Source of the DNA: Bacillota bacterium
GTDB lineage: Bacteria > Bacillota > Clostridia > Lachnospirales > Lachnospiraceae
Length of the DNA: 64,000 nucleotides
Direction: 5' to 3'
Assembly: GCA_023407575.1 (NCBI GenBank)
Contig: JAEYLX010000067.1
Location: forward strand, 62,001-126,000
Of the stretch, positions 25,849-35,006 are shown piece after piece (the stretch's first letter is position 1; the number at the start of each line of letters is the position of its first letter). The notes beneath the pieces were generated by a model. It ran no database searches. It saw nothing but the letters and a program-made list of their open reading frames with translations, and was not told the DNA's origin. The translations under genes were made by a program, and so were the position numbers.

Positions 25849-25878
25849 ATTATACAAGAACAAGACTAAATATGACAA
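25849..25878 (-). promoter_or_regulatory. Promoter of fhs
   Basis: Minus-strand TTGTCA (25873-25878), 18-nt spacer, TATAAT (25849-25854). Confidence 0.7.
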
Positions 25879-26053
25879 GGAAAATAATTATCAAAAATTA
25901 CTTGCTTTATAAACCAAAGATAGTATACTATTTTTATTATTCAATTACATAGAAACGTAGGAAATTATCAATTAATTGCAATATTATCCATTTATTGACT
26001 ATTTATGTCTTGCAGTTAAACAAATTAATTGTTTTAGTGAAAGGATGTTCCCC

Positions 26054-26698
26054 ATGAAATATGATACCGTGATTTTTGATCTGGATGGTACATTACTCAA
26101 TACCCTCGATGATCTACGCGATAGCCTTAACGATGCCTTAATTCAGAATGGATACTCAATACGAAGCCTTGAGGAAGTAAGGCGTTTTGTTGGTAATGGT
26201 GTAAAAAATCTTGTACGTAGATCCCTCCCAGAGACTTCCAGCGAAGAGGAAGTTATAAAGATTATGGATATTTTCCTGGTTCATTATAAGAATAACATGC
26301 AGAACAAAACGAGACCCTACAATGGCATCATGGAGCTTTTACTGGATTTGAACCGATATAATTACAAACTTGCCATTGTTTCAAACAAATACGATCCTGC
26401 AGTGAAAGCTTTGGCAAAGACATACTTTGGCAACTTATTTCCTGTTGCAATTGGTGAAGCTCCTGACATTAAAAGAAAACCAGCACCGGATAGTATCTTT
26501 ACCGCTGTGAAAGAACTTGGCTCGGAATTATCCAATACCATATTAGTTGGTGACTCTGAAACAGATGTACAAACAGCTAAAAATGCAGGTATTCCTTGTA
26601 TCGGCGTTACCTGGGGCTTTCGTAACCGTGAGGTGCTAAGAAGCGAAGGCGCAGATTTCTTAATTGATACTCCTAAGGAAATCCTTACTATTATATAA
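26054..26698 (+). CDS. HAD-family phosphatase, phosphoglycolate phosphatase-like
   Basis: A 214-residue HAD subfamily IA hydrolase. Motif I is DLDGTLLNT (nucleophile D9, acid/base D11). Motif II is IVSN, the lysine lies in IKRKPAPDS, and motif IV is GDSETDVQTAKNAG. A helical cap domain lies between motifs I and II. It resembles Gph/PpaX-type enzymes; substrate is not provable from sequence. I use ATG 26054, because AAAGGATG lies just upstream. The longer frame from 25976 lacks a ribosome site. Confidence 0.88.
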   Translation: MKYDTVIFDLDGTLLNTLDDLRDSLNDALIQNGYSIRSLEEVRRFVGNGVKNLVRRSLPETSSEEEVIKIMDIFLVHYKNNMQNKTRPYNGIMELLLDLNRYNYKLAIVSNKYDPAVKALAKTYFGNLFPVAIGEAPDIKRKPAPDSIFTAVKELGSELSNTILVGDSETDVQTAKNAGIPCIGVTWGFRNREVLRSEGADFLIDTPKEILTII

Positions 26699-26778
26699 GA
26701 AGCTTTCTAATTACTTATTCATAATAATATCGACAGAGCCGTTAAATACCCTTAGAGGATAAAATCTATAACATAAAC

Positions 26779-26824
26779 AACAGCTTCCCACTACAGTATA
26801 ATTTAACTGTTAAGGAAGCTGTTT
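26779..26824. terminator. Terminator between the HAD gene and ftsK
   Basis: AACAGCTTCC (26779-26788) pairs with GGAAGCTGTT (26814-26823), followed by TTTC; the loop holds a second hairpin, ACAGT/ACTGT. Confidence 0.8.
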
Positions 26825-26880
26825 CTTATATTTCGCTATTTACAAATCTCATTTTAAATATAAATCTTTTAAATACTCTT

Positions 26881-26940
26881 CTTATTAATACATGTTTTAT
26901 TAATACTCGCCTTATTAATACTCGCCTTATTAATACTCGT
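26881..26940. repeat. Four tandem 15-bp repeats across the ftsK stop codon
   Basis: Unit CTTATTAATACTCGC at 26896, 26911 and 26926 (minor variants) plus a more diverged copy at 26881. The last copy holds the ftsK stop (26930-26932) and the final Asp-Glu-Tyr codons. Confidence 0.9.
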
Positions 26941-29542
26941 CCAAATACTGCTCAAATTGTTCTGGTGACATAAGTACCTTCCTTGGTTTTGTCCCCTCTT
27001 CGGGTCCTACAACTCCAGCATCGGATAGCTGATCCATAATTCTAGCCGCACGATTAAAACCAATTTTATAGACTCTTTGTAACATTCCAATGGAAGCCTT
27101 GTCCTTTTCAATAATGAATTTACCTGCTTCCGCAAAATATTCGTCTCTTTCATCACCGCTTCCTTGCAGTGAACCTTCTCCTGCTCTGGCATTGTTAATC
27201 TTATCATGTACATCATCATTGTAAGTTGCTTCATTGTTATTCTTTTTTAAGAATTCCACTACAGAACTTACTTCTTTGTCGCTGATAAAGGCACCCTGTA
27301 TACGTACTGGTTTCGGATATCCTGACGGGAAGAACAGCATATCACCTTTTCCTAATAACTTCTCTGCACCTGAACCATCTAAAATTGTTCTTGAATCAAT
27401 TGCAGAAGATACAGCAAAGGCAATTCTAGAAGGAATATTTGCTTTAATAACACCCGTAATTACATTTACAGATGGTCTTTGTGTTGCAATGATCAGATGT
27501 AGTCCAGCTGCTCTTGCTAACTGTGCTAATCGACAGATTGCATCCTCAACTTCGCCAGGTGCTACCATCATAAGATCAGCTAACTCGTCAATAATAATAA
27601 CGATCTGCGGAAGCTTTTGAAAATTCTCATCCCCAAGATGCTCTACTTCAGCAACTTTCTCATTATAACCCTTTAAGTCCCTAACACCCACATCTGCAAA
27701 CCTTTTATAACGGTCTGTCATCTCCATAACCGCCCAATTAAGAGCTGCAGAAGCTTTCTTAGGGTCTGTAACCACTGGTATCAGTAAATGAGGTATTCCA
27801 TTATATACATTTAACTCCACCACTTTTGGATCTACCATAATTAATCTTACATCCGAAGGCTTTGACTTGTACAGAATACTCATAATTAATGTATTAATAC
27901 AAACTGATTTACCGGAACCAGTGGCACCTGCAATTAATAAATGGGGCATTTTCGCAATATCAGTTACGATACTTTGACCTCCAATATCCTTACCAACTGC
28001 AAAAGCAACACCGGAGGGGTGCTCCGCAAAGTCCTTACTTTCAATAATTTCTCTAAAGGTTACCATGGAATTTTCTTTGTTTGGCACCTCAATACCTACT
28101 GCTGCTTTTCCCGGAATTGGGGCTTCTATACGGATATCTGCTGCTGCCAGATTGAGTTTAATGTCATCTGCAAGGCTTGTAATCCTACTAACCTTAACAC
28201 CTTGCTCCGGTTGAAGCTCATACCTGGTTACCGCAGGTCCAACACTTGCATTGGTTATCGTGACATGTACGCCAAAGCTCTCAAAGGTACTCTGAAGCTT
28301 CATCGCTGTGTCTTTAAGCTCTTTATCACTCATTCCACCTTTGGATGTTTTTGCTTTTGGAGCACTTAATAAATTCACTGGTGGGAAAATATACTCTTTT
28401 TGTTGGCTGGTCTGAGGTATTTCCAGCTTTTCTACATCTGTAGACCCTGCTTTATTTGCAGAAGTTTTTTCAAGTGGAGGGAGGTCTTTCTTTGCTTCTG
28501 AGGCTATTGAGGAAATTGGGGGAATTGGTTCCTCTTCTATACTATCCTCTATACTCTCTACAAATGGAACTTCATTATCATCCTCGTCAAAATCTGAAGC
28601 TGCATGATTACCGAACTTATGTAACAACTCTTCTTCGTAAGTGAAGGCTGCACCTTCCTCCTCTTCCTTCTTGCTCGAATTAAAAATATGCTGAAATTGA
28701 AAGGGTGTTGCCTTGGTTTCAGGTGTTGTCTGCTCTTTTTTTGCTTTCGCATCTTTTAAGGCAACTACATTCTCATTACCATTTGCTGTAGACTGCAATA
28801 CACTTCCAGAAGGTTTTTTATCTGCGGTAGAAGGATTTAAAAGAAAGGTTTTTGCTGGCCTTCTACCATTATCGGGTTTAAAATATTCCTGACCCGGAAA
28901 CTCATCCTGTTCCTCTTCTTCTTGACGCATTCTTTGATATTCTTTTCTTTCCTTTAATGAGGCTCTTATTTGCTTACCCACATAGAGAATAAGTGCTTTT
29001 CCCGTGATTAAAGTAAGTGCTATCAGCATTATTGCAATCAGAATAACATAGGTAGCCGGAACTTCAAATAAACTGCAAAATAACATTACCAGCATACCAC
29101 CAAGAATACCGCCTCCATTGTGATTATCTTGCGCATCTGTGAAATATTGCAGAATATGCATATCTGGATCATATTGAGTTGTAATTAATTGCAGGAAGGC
29201 AGACAATGCGATAAAAAACACAAGACTGCTCATGATTTTTCTTCCAGCCTTAGGATTTCCCAAGTTAGAAATTCGAAAAGCTGTAATAAAAAATACAACG
29301 AAAGGAAGTAGGTACGCCTCAAGACCGATCAATCCAAAAATAAATCCGCTGAACGCCTTACCCACTGCACCGCCTAAATCAAAATTACTTAAAAATAATA
29401 GGATGGATATTACCAGTGCAACTACAAGAATAATTTCGTCATGTATCGCACCGGTTTCTTTTATATTCATTTGCTTCACTTTAGCATTGGTTTTTTTTCG
29501 TGTATTTGATGTTTTTTTCTTAGTTTGTTGTTTTGGAGCCAT
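26930..29542 (-). CDS. ftsK: DNA translocase FtsK/SpoIIIE
   Basis: An 870-residue septal DNA pump that moves chromosome ends (or the forespore chromosome) through the closing septum. Four hydrophobic segments lie within residues about 40-190. An acidic, low-complexity linker (about 200-380) follows. The motor has Walker A GATGSGKSV and Walker B VIIIDELADLMM. The C-terminal winged-helix gamma domain (GMLQRVYKIGFNRAARIMDQLSDAGVVGPEEG) reads DNA polarity sequences. Start ATG 29542 (MAPKQQTKKK); AGGAGG is 12 nt upstream, a little long. The order tepA-ylzJ-ftsK matches the spoIIIE neighbourhood of Bacillus. Confidence 0.95.
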   Translation of the reverse strand: MAPKQQTKKKTSNTRKKTNAKVKQMNIKETGAIHDEIILVVALVISILLFLSNFDLGGAVGKAFSGFIFGLIGLEAYLLPFVVFFITAFRISNLGNPKAGRKIMSSLVFFIALSAFLQLITTQYDPDMHILQYFTDAQDNHNGGGILGGMLVMLFCSLFEVPATYVILIAIMLIALTLITGKALILYVGKQIRASLKERKEYQRMRQEEEEQDEFPGQEYFKPDNGRRPAKTFLLNPSTADKKPSGSVLQSTANGNENVVALKDAKAKKEQTTPETKATPFQFQHIFNSSKKEEEEGAAFTYEEELLHKFGNHAASDFDEDDNEVPFVESIEDSIEEEPIPPISSIASEAKKDLPPLEKTSANKAGSTDVEKLEIPQTSQQKEYIFPPVNLLSAPKAKTSKGGMSDKELKDTAMKLQSTFESFGVHVTITNASVGPAVTRYELQPEQGVKVSRITSLADDIKLNLAAADIRIEAPIPGKAAVGIEVPNKENSMVTFREIIESKDFAEHPSGVAFAVGKDIGGQSIVTDIAKMPHLLIAGATGSGKSVCINTLIMSILYKSKPSDVRLIMVDPKVVELNVYNGIPHLLIPVVTDPKKASAALNWAVMEMTDRYKRFADVGVRDLKGYNEKVAEVEHLGDENFQKLPQIVIIIDELADLMMVAPGEVEDAICRLAQLARAAGLHLIIATQRPSVNVITGVIKANIPSRIAFAVSSAIDSRTILDGSGAEKLLGKGDMLFFPSGYPKPVRIQGAFISDKEVSSVVEFLKKNNNEATYNDDVHDKINNARAGEGSLQGSGDERDEYFAEAGKFIIEKDKASIGMLQRVYKIGFNRAARIMDQLSDAGVVGPEEGTKPRKVLMSPEQFEQYLDEY

Positions 29543-29721
29543 TGACTTCAAATTCCTCCTATATATGAAAATATCCCGCAGCATAGCTGCAACTTTATTA
29601 TATTAATCAATATGTATATTATCTTTTTCATTCCCTCATAATTCAAAAGCTAATTATTCGAATTTATTATACCTTTAAAAAAAACGTTATGCAAGATAAA
29701 GTTCCAGTTCAGTAAATATAT

Positions 29722-29757
29722 GGTTTTCCTGGTTTTCCTGGTTTTCCTGGTTTTCCT
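29722..29757. repeat. Four perfect 9-bp tandem repeats
   Basis: GGTTTTCCT repeated four times in tandem between ftsK and ylzJ, in non-coding DNA. A slippage-prone minisatellite. Confidence 0.9.
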
Positions 29758-29783
29758 GCCATGATAAGAATATACAAAAAGAA

Positions 29784-29830
29784 CCCATTTCCATGTTGCT
29801 GTGAATCATCAACAATGGAAACAGGCTGCT
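29784..29830 (-). terminator. Terminator after ylzJ
   Basis: A long imperfect stem (minus strand TTTCCATTGTTG with CAGCAACATGGAAA) followed by TTCTTTTTG. It separates ylzJ from ftsK, so ftsK needs its own promoter. Confidence 0.65.
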
Positions 29831-29848
29831 TTCATTTAATCAAATCCT

Positions 29849-30100
29849 TTATTTTGCTTTTATACTTTTCCCTGGGACATATTCGTCATTCAGATAATCT
29901 TTCATATTAGTAGAATTAATTCGCTCAACCACATATTCCTCACCATTTCTGCGGGTTACGATTCTGCCATTTTGAAGCATGATATCCTTATACTCCTGCG
30001 CAGAAGTCTCTTTTGACTGTGATGCACCAGATCTTTTGCTAGGATCGAAGGTTTCCGGGGTTGCATAGATTCGTTCAAGGGGTTTCACTGTGTACAACAT
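29849..30100 (-). CDS. ylzJ: YlzJ-like protein
   Basis: 83 residues starting MLYTVKPLERIYATPE, the recognisable start of the small YlzJ family, which is encoded between tepA and spoIIIE in Bacillus; its function is unknown. I chose ATG 30100 (GGAGGAG 7 nt upstream). It overlaps the end of tepA by 26 nt, so the two are translationally linked. The C-terminus (RNGEEYVVERINSTNMKDYLNDEYVPG) is conserved-looking. No membrane segment. Confidence 0.75.
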   Translation of the reverse strand: MLYTVKPLERIYATPETFDPSKRSGASQSKETSAQEYKDIMLQNGRIVTRRNGEEYVVERINSTNMKDYLNDEYVPGKSIKAK

Positions 30101-30896
30101 CTTGTTTCTCCTCCTTTTTCGCATCAATCATTTCATTTATTTTAGCCAAAGCCTCTTTGATTCCGCCGACCTCATCTATAATTCCTTTCTTCACGGTCTC
30201 TTCACCAACTAAAATGGAACCAACATCCTTTGCTAACTGACTGGTATCCAGCATTAAATTACGAAAGCTGTTATAGTCAATTTTGGAATGAGTCACAACA
30301 AATTTGATGATACGGTCCTGAATCTTTTCAAAATACTCAAAGGTCTGGGTTACACCAATTACCGTACCGTTCATTCTTACCGGATGAATAATCATCGTGG
30401 CTGTAGGTACGATATAACTATAATCAGCTGAAACAGCAAGGGGAACGCCAATGGAATGGGAACCGCCAAGTACTAAGGAAACCGTGGGTTTACTTAAGGA
30501 GGAGATCATTTCTGCAATTGCAAGTCCTGCCTCAACATCTCCACCTACCGTATTAATTAGGATAAGCAGTCCATCAATGTCCGTACTATCTTCAATTGCA
30601 GCTAGCTGTGGTAAAACATGCTCATATTTCGTGGTTTTATTATGCTGTGGAAGGCATTCATGCCCTTCTATCTCACCAATAATGGATAATAGATGAATTT
30701 TATGTTCTCTTTTTCCATTTTCAAGTAAGGTCTGACCATATTCACTAATTTTTTGATCCTTTAAATCCTCATTTTCCTTGGCTACTTTTTCACTTTCTTG
30801 ACTTTCCTGTGATCGTTTCTCTTTATCGCCTCTACCGTTATCGTCCTGCGTTCTGTCATTTTGAACAATTTCGTCTTTTAGGTTTTCTTTTTGCAT
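30075..30896 (-). CDS. tepA: ClpP-class serine protease, TepA/YmfB family
   Basis: 273 residues. A charged N-terminal region (about 1-55) precedes a crotonase/ClpP fold: LILINTVGGDVEAGLAIAEMI (about 106-126), the nucleophile segment LGGSHSIGVPLAVSA (serine in GGSHSIG) and the histidine in MIIHPVRMNG. In Bacillus the family is described as a translocation-enhancing or SASP-degrading protease. The acidic/basic N-terminus is unusual in length. It is upstream of ylzJ and ftsK. Confidence 0.88.
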   Translation of the reverse strand: MQKENLKDEIVQNDRTQDDNGRGDKEKRSQESQESEKVAKENEDLKDQKISEYGQTLLENGKREHKIHLLSIIGEIEGHECLPQHNKTTKYEHVLPQLAAIEDSTDIDGLLILINTVGGDVEAGLAIAEMISSLSKPTVSLVLGGSHSIGVPLAVSADYSYIVPTATMIIHPVRMNGTVIGVTQTFEYFEKIQDRIIKFVVTHSKIDYNSFRNLMLDTSQLAKDVGSILVGEETVKKGIIDEVGGIKEALAKINEMIDAKKEEKQDVVHSETP

Positions 30897-31027
30897 GAAC
30901 TAACCTCGTCTTTCCAACAAAATAAAAACGAAGAATTACAGTTACTTATCTTTTCGACCATACCAAATGCAATTCCTCCAAGTTATTATGTGATAAAGAC
31001 TGTATTTTATACTGATGCTATGTAACA

Positions 31028-32074
31028 TCAACTCCAATACGAATTCATATTTTTTTCTTCCAATTCTTTAATAAAATTTCGTTTTAACCATAAAAAATAT
31101 TCTAATTCCTTTAGTATCTGAAGCAACGCTGCACGGTATTCAAACTCTTCTCTAGTCACTGGCAGTTCTTCTTTACGAAAATGTTCCTTAAGTTCTTCTA
31201 GTTCCTTTAACAATTCTATTGCATTGTTTCTCTCATGAAAAGAGGCAGCAATACTTTCAATAAACTCTGCGACTGGATAGGTTTGCCTTAATGCTACTGG
31301 AATACCTGCGATACTACACATAATATCCTTTAAAACGTTTACTTGAAGTTTACGCATCTCCAGATAGGAAAGCAGATATCTTGTGTCCGTTAAAATTGTA
31401 TTGCCTGCTTCTTCATATGCACTCTTTAACAACCGATTTAACTTCTTTTCTATCGGTTTAAAATCGAAAAACTGGTAGGTGCTGTTATCTACCTTCTCCT
31501 GTACTATCTCCACACCCGGACGATAAACTTCTTTTTCCTTCAGCATTTCGGACAACCCTTGCAGGGATTCCTTGATATCTTCCTCCAAGAAAAGCTGTTC
31601 TTGCTGAATTCTTTTCTTATTACTTACCATAAACAGATTCAATCCAATTCCTATAGCCATACCAATGGCAAGTATGCATATTTCATTGATAATTAACCCA
31701 AAAGACATATTCTTTTCGATTAAAAAATGAGTCATTAAAACGGCATTCATAGCAATTCCATCCTGCAGTTTAAATAAAATGCATAGAGCTACAAATAAAA
31801 ATACAAAGCCACCAAATGCAACTGGTGTATACCCACTGACGGTAAAGGAAACATAAGCAACAATGACTGCTAAGACGAATGCTTGAAATCTTTTTAATGC
31901 GATTTTTAAGGTATCCTTTTTCGTATTCTGTATTGTTAATAAGGTTATTATTCCTGCGGAAGGACTGTACAATAACCCAAAGCTCTCTGCTAACAGAATT
32001 GCGATTGCTGATCCAATTCCAGTTTTAAATAAAAATAATAGATTTACTTTTCGTAATTTTTTAATTGTCTTCAC
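31028..32074 (-). CDS. Aromatic acid exporter-like (ArAE/FUSC) membrane protein
   Basis: 348 residues. The N-terminal ~150 residues contain about six hydrophobic segments (KTGIGSAIAILLAESFGLLYSPSAGIITLLTIQNT is characteristic). The second half is a soluble helical domain of the ArAE_1 C-terminal type. It is a putative efflux protein; substrate unknown. The start is taken as GTG 32074 (GAAGGG upstream). The longer frame begins 33 nt earlier without a ribosome site. Confidence 0.8.
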   Translation of the reverse strand: MKTIKKLRKVNLLFLFKTGIGSAIAILLAESFGLLYSPSAGIITLLTIQNTKKDTLKIALKRFQAFVLAVIVAYVSFTVSGYTPVAFGGFVFLFVALCILFKLQDGIAMNAVLMTHFLIEKNMSFGLIINEICILAIGMAIGIGLNLFMVSNKKRIQQEQLFLEEDIKESLQGLSEMLKEKEVYRPGVEIVQEKVDNSTYQFFDFKPIEKKLNRLLKSAYEEAGNTILTDTRYLLSYLEMRKLQVNVLKDIMCSIAGIPVALRQTYPVAEFIESIAASFHERNNAIELLKELEELKEHFRKEELPVTREEFEYRAALLQILKELEYFLWLKRNFIKELEEKNMNSYWS

Positions 32075-32147
32075 TATATCCCTTCTTTCTTTGTTATAGT
32101 ATGCCAAAGGTTTTACTCAAATGCAAGGGTTGATAATTGAACCGTAA

Positions 32148-32209
32148 AAGGTGAGCTGATATGGGTCATTGACTTTGCAGTAATGTAATAACCCCTATCA
32201 GCTCACCTT
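32148..32209 (-). terminator. Terminator after the small hydrophilic gene
   Basis: A 14-bp perfect stem, AAGGTGAGCTGATA (32148-32161) with TATCAGCTCACCTT (32196-32209), with TTTTAC following on the minus strand. Confidence 0.75.
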
Positions 32210-32258
32210 GATTTAATATAGCAATTAACTTGATGAAACAGCTTAATTTCCAAAAACT

Positions 32259-32426
32259 TTATCTATCTGTATTATATTTATTGGAATAAGAAGGTTCCCC
32301 TTCCTCCCATCCAAATACAGCTCTTGCACTTTCTGCTTGTGGGTCATGTTTCACTTTTTTAGAGTGAAATGCTCCATCTTCTTTCTTATTGTTCTTAGTA
32401 CTTTTCATTTTATTACTCTCAGACAT
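32259..32426 (-). CDS. Small hydrophilic protein of unknown function
   Basis: 55 residues, strongly charged (MSESNKMKSTKNNKKEDG ... WEEGEPSYSN), without hydrophobic segment or cysteine. It resembles small conserved clostridial 'CPC_1213-like' peptides in size and composition. ATG 32426 has AGGAGAG upstream; an earlier in-frame start (32459) has none. It is a monocistronic gene with its own terminator. Confidence 0.6.
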   Translation of the reverse strand: MSESNKMKSTKNNKKEDGAFHSKKVKHDPQAESARAVFGWEEGEPSYSNKYNTDR

Positions 32427-32541
32427 AATCTCTCCTATCCGTCTAACTAGACTAAGCATGCTATCTTTATGAAACCTCCTGGATTATAAATTTCATATTT
32501 AGTATGTCAGAATTATGCCATATCATTCTTAAAAAATAAAA

Positions 32542-33678
32542 TTATCCAAATAACGATAGTAGTACCCCTGCAGCTACTGCAGACCCAATAACACCTGCAA
32601 CATTAGGACCCATTGCATGCATTAATAGGTAATTACCAGGATTTGCTTTTTGACCTTCGATTTGTGATACACGTGCAGCCATAGGAACAGCCGATACACC
32701 AGCCGAACCAATCAACGGATTAATTTTACCTTTTGTTATCACACACATGACTTTTCCTATTAATAATCCACCAATCGTACTGAAGATGAATGCAACCAGA
32801 CCAAGTATTATAATACCTAATGTTTGTGGTTTTAAAAATTCTGTGCCAGTAGCTGTCGCCCCAACAGTTACTCCAAGAAATATAGTTACTATATTAATTA
32901 ATGCATTCTGTACTGTCTCTGATAATCGCTCGACCACTTTGGATTCTCGAAATAGGTTACCTAGCATTAGCATACCAATTAATGGTGCTACCGATGGTAA
33001 TAATAAGATACAAAATACCGCTACTGCAATTGGGAAACAAATTTTCTCCAATTTAGATACTGTTCTAAGTTGCTCCATCTGTATCTCTCGTTCCTTTTTT
33101 GTTGTAAGTAATTTCATAATAGGTGGTTGAATTAACGGTATTAATGCCATATAAGAATAGGCTGCAATGGCAATTGATAATAGTAGATGTGGTGCAATTC
33201 TAGTTGCTAGATAAATTGCAGTGGGTCCATCGGCACCACCGATAATACCGATAGCTGCTGCTTCTTCTGGAGTAAATCCAAACATAATTGCAATAATAAA
33301 AGCTATCACTATACCAAACTGTGAACCTGCACCTATAAATAAGCTACAAGGACGAGCAATGAGTGGACCAAAATCCGTCATGGCACCAATGCCCAAAAAT
33401 ATTAAGGAAGGATAAATCCCCTTTTTTACACCTAAATATAGATAATACAGCAGTCCACCAACTCCTTCAGAATCAGAAGGCGCATCCATAATACCAGTTA
33501 GTGGTAAATTCGCCAAAAGCATTCCGAATGCAATCGGTAATAGTAATAGCGGTTCAAATTTTTTCCCGATGGCCAAATAAATGAGTACGAATGCAACTAT
33601 AATCATAACAATAGATTGCCAGGTCAAAGAAGCAAATCCTGAATCTTTAAGTAATTTAGATAATGAATCAAATAGCAA
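32542..33678 (-). CDS. Na+-translocating decarboxylase beta subunit (OadB/GcdB/MmdB family)
   Basis: A 378-residue membrane protein with about ten hydrophobic segments. It couples biotin-linked decarboxylation to Na+ export. Typical motifs are FGFTPEEAAAIGIIGGADGPTAIY (Na+/carboxybiotin site, about 133-156) and the C-terminal GSAGVSAVPMAARVSQIEGQKANPGNYLLMHAMGPNVAGVIGSAVAAG. It starts with TTG 33678 after GGGAGGG. The gamma subunit gene lies 32 nt upstream. No alpha subunit or biotin carrier is in the window, so the substrate (oxaloacetate, methylmalonyl-CoA, glutaconyl-CoA) cannot be assigned. Confidence 0.92.
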   Translation of the reverse strand: MLFDSLSKLLKDSGFASLTWQSIVMIIVAFVLIYLAIGKKFEPLLLLPIAFGMLLANLPLTGIMDAPSDSEGVGGLLYYLYLGVKKGIYPSLIFLGIGAMTDFGPLIARPCSLFIGAGSQFGIVIAFIIAIMFGFTPEEAAAIGIIGGADGPTAIYLATRIAPHLLLSIAIAAYSYMALIPLIQPPIMKLLTTKKEREIQMEQLRTVSKLEKICFPIAVAVFCILLLPSVAPLIGMLMLGNLFRESKVVERLSETVQNALINIVTIFLGVTVGATATGTEFLKPQTLGIIILGLVAFIFSTIGGLLIGKVMCVITKGKINPLIGSAGVSAVPMAARVSQIEGQKANPGNYLLMHAMGPNVAGVIGSAVAAGVLLSLFG

Positions 33679-33710
33679 AGCAAGCCCTCCCTTGTATGTA
33701 TATTAAAGTC

Positions 33711-33857
33711 TTATTTTTTGCTGTTTACAACGGATCTATGTTCCATTCTATGAATTATGATTGTAAAAACCTTTATAATAGACCATAGAATTCCTAATAC
33801 TGCAAAAACAACTGCCATTACAAATAATGCAATCAGTATACTTTCTGGTATTGACAT
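33711..33857 (-). CDS. Na+-translocating decarboxylase gamma subunit (OadG-like), 48 aa
   Basis: A 48-residue gene: MSIPESILIALFVMAVVFAV, then LGILWSIIKVFTIIIHRMEH and a short polar tail. One N-terminal transmembrane helix with the L-G-x-x-x-x-x-I pattern is typical of OadG/GcdG/MmdD small subunits that assemble the complex. GAGGTG lies 5-7 nt before ATG 33857. It sits 32 nt upstream of the beta subunit on the same strand. Confidence 0.82.
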   Translation of the reverse strand: MSIPESILIALFVMAVVFAVLGILWSIIKVFTIIIHRMEHRSVVNSKK

Positions 33858-34090
33858 TTTTACACCTCATTCCTTACTTTGATATAAAAAAAGAGAACTT
33901 CAAAAAGAAGCCCTCCACCCTTTAAGCTTATAACTTGAAACAGTTTACAAAACTGCCAACCGGAATTTTCAATTAATTTTAGCATTCCCCGATTGGACTG
34001 TCAATTAATATAAGTTCAAAATTGATGATTATTATATAAGAAATGTAAGTGTTTCCTCTATAAAACTTTATTATCTATACCAGCGTTTAA

Positions 34091-34675
34091 TTATAGTAGT
34101 TGATAAAATAACCCTTGTTTTGTACTGTACCATATCAGCATACCATGTCCGCTTTTAGGTATATGAACATTTAAATTCCATTCTGGATACTGTTTCATCA
34201 TTTGAATACGATCCCCTGTCAAAAACGCAACGAAGGAAATGTAATTCTCTTTCGTCATAGGATGACTGCTTGTTATAAACCAATCTGTTTTCATGTCTTG
34301 GATAGATAGCTGATTACTTTCCTCTGCCTTTTTCAAAGCCTGAGCTGTTAGCTTTTTACCACAACAAGTAATTTCTGCAGCTCCCGTACATAAAGAAATA
34401 TTCTGACAGGTAGGACAGACATAGAACTGTGAATTCTTCATATTACCCATAACAGTATCACTTGCGGATACATCACCTGTTAATAGATTATAGATATCTA
34501 CACCAAGTAGGTTTGAAAGCTCTGGAACAATTGAAATATCCGGTAGCCCTAAACCGCGTTCCCACTTAGATATAGTTTTATTGCTTACATTTAATTGGTC
34601 CCCCAGCTGCTTTTGTGTCAGTCCTTTTTCCTGTCGTAATGCCAGTATAATTTGTCCTACTTTATCATTTTTCAT
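34091..34675 (-). CDS. XRE-family regulator with C-terminal superoxide-reductase-like domain
   Basis: 194 residues. The XRE helix-turn-helix lies at residues 5-65 (LRQEKGLTQKQLGDQLNVSNKTISKWERGLGLPD). Then follows a cysteine cluster (CPTC ... C ... CC, about 88-106). The C-terminal domain (ITSSHPMTKENYISFVAFLTGDRIQMMKQYP ... IPKSGHGMLIWYSTKQGLFY) resembles the beta-sandwich of desulfoferrodoxin/superoxide reductase. This suggests a metal- or redox-sensing repressor. Ribosome site GGAGG is somewhat distant. It is the last gene of a three-gene group with the DUF2087 and GIY-YIG-like genes. Confidence 0.75.
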   Translation of the reverse strand: MKNDKVGQIILALRQEKGLTQKQLGDQLNVSNKTISKWERGLGLPDISIVPELSNLLGVDIYNLLTGDVSASDTVMGNMKNSQFYVCPTCQNISLCTGAAEITCCGKKLTAQALKKAEESNQLSIQDMKTDWFITSSHPMTKENYISFVAFLTGDRIQMMKQYPEWNLNVHIPKSGHGMLIWYSTKQGLFYQLL

Positions 34676-34702
34676 TTTTGTAATTTAGTAACCTCCATAA
34701 AA

Positions 34703-34987
34703 CTATTGGGGCAATATCAATGACTCTGGTTTCCAATAGCGTGACCCATCCACTTCTCGTTGTAATAACCCGTAATCTACTAGTTCACGCCTTAAAATGA
34801 AATAATCCCCAAAGGTATGCCATGTCTCACAAATAGTATTTACCTCTTTTTCTGTATAATCTCTCCCATCCTCGAATCTTTCTGCCAGATAGGAAAGAGT
34901 TGCTAACCTTTTTTTGTTTTTTTGCGATAATTGAGTAATTTTACCTTCTGCATCGAGAAAACTACTGATATCTATTGTTTGTTGCAT
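34703..34987 (-). CDS. DUF2087-domain protein
   Basis: 94 residues, nearly all DUF2087: KKRLATLSYLAERFEDGRDYTEKEVNTICETWHTFGDYFILRRELVDYGLLQREVDGSRYW (about 25-85). It is a winged-helix-like fold often fused to regulators or found alone; biochemical role not established. ATG 34987 has GGGGAGG 9 nt upstream; the TTG start at 34996 is less likely. It lies 27 nt before the XRE gene and 19 nt after the GIY-YIG-like gene. Confidence 0.85.
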   Translation of the reverse strand: MQQTIDISSFLDAEGKITQLSQKNKKRLATLSYLAERFEDGRDYTEKEVNTICETWHTFGDYFILRRELVDYGLLQREVDGSRYWKPESLILPQ

Positions 34988-35006
34988 CGTTACCAACCTC
35001 CCCTAA

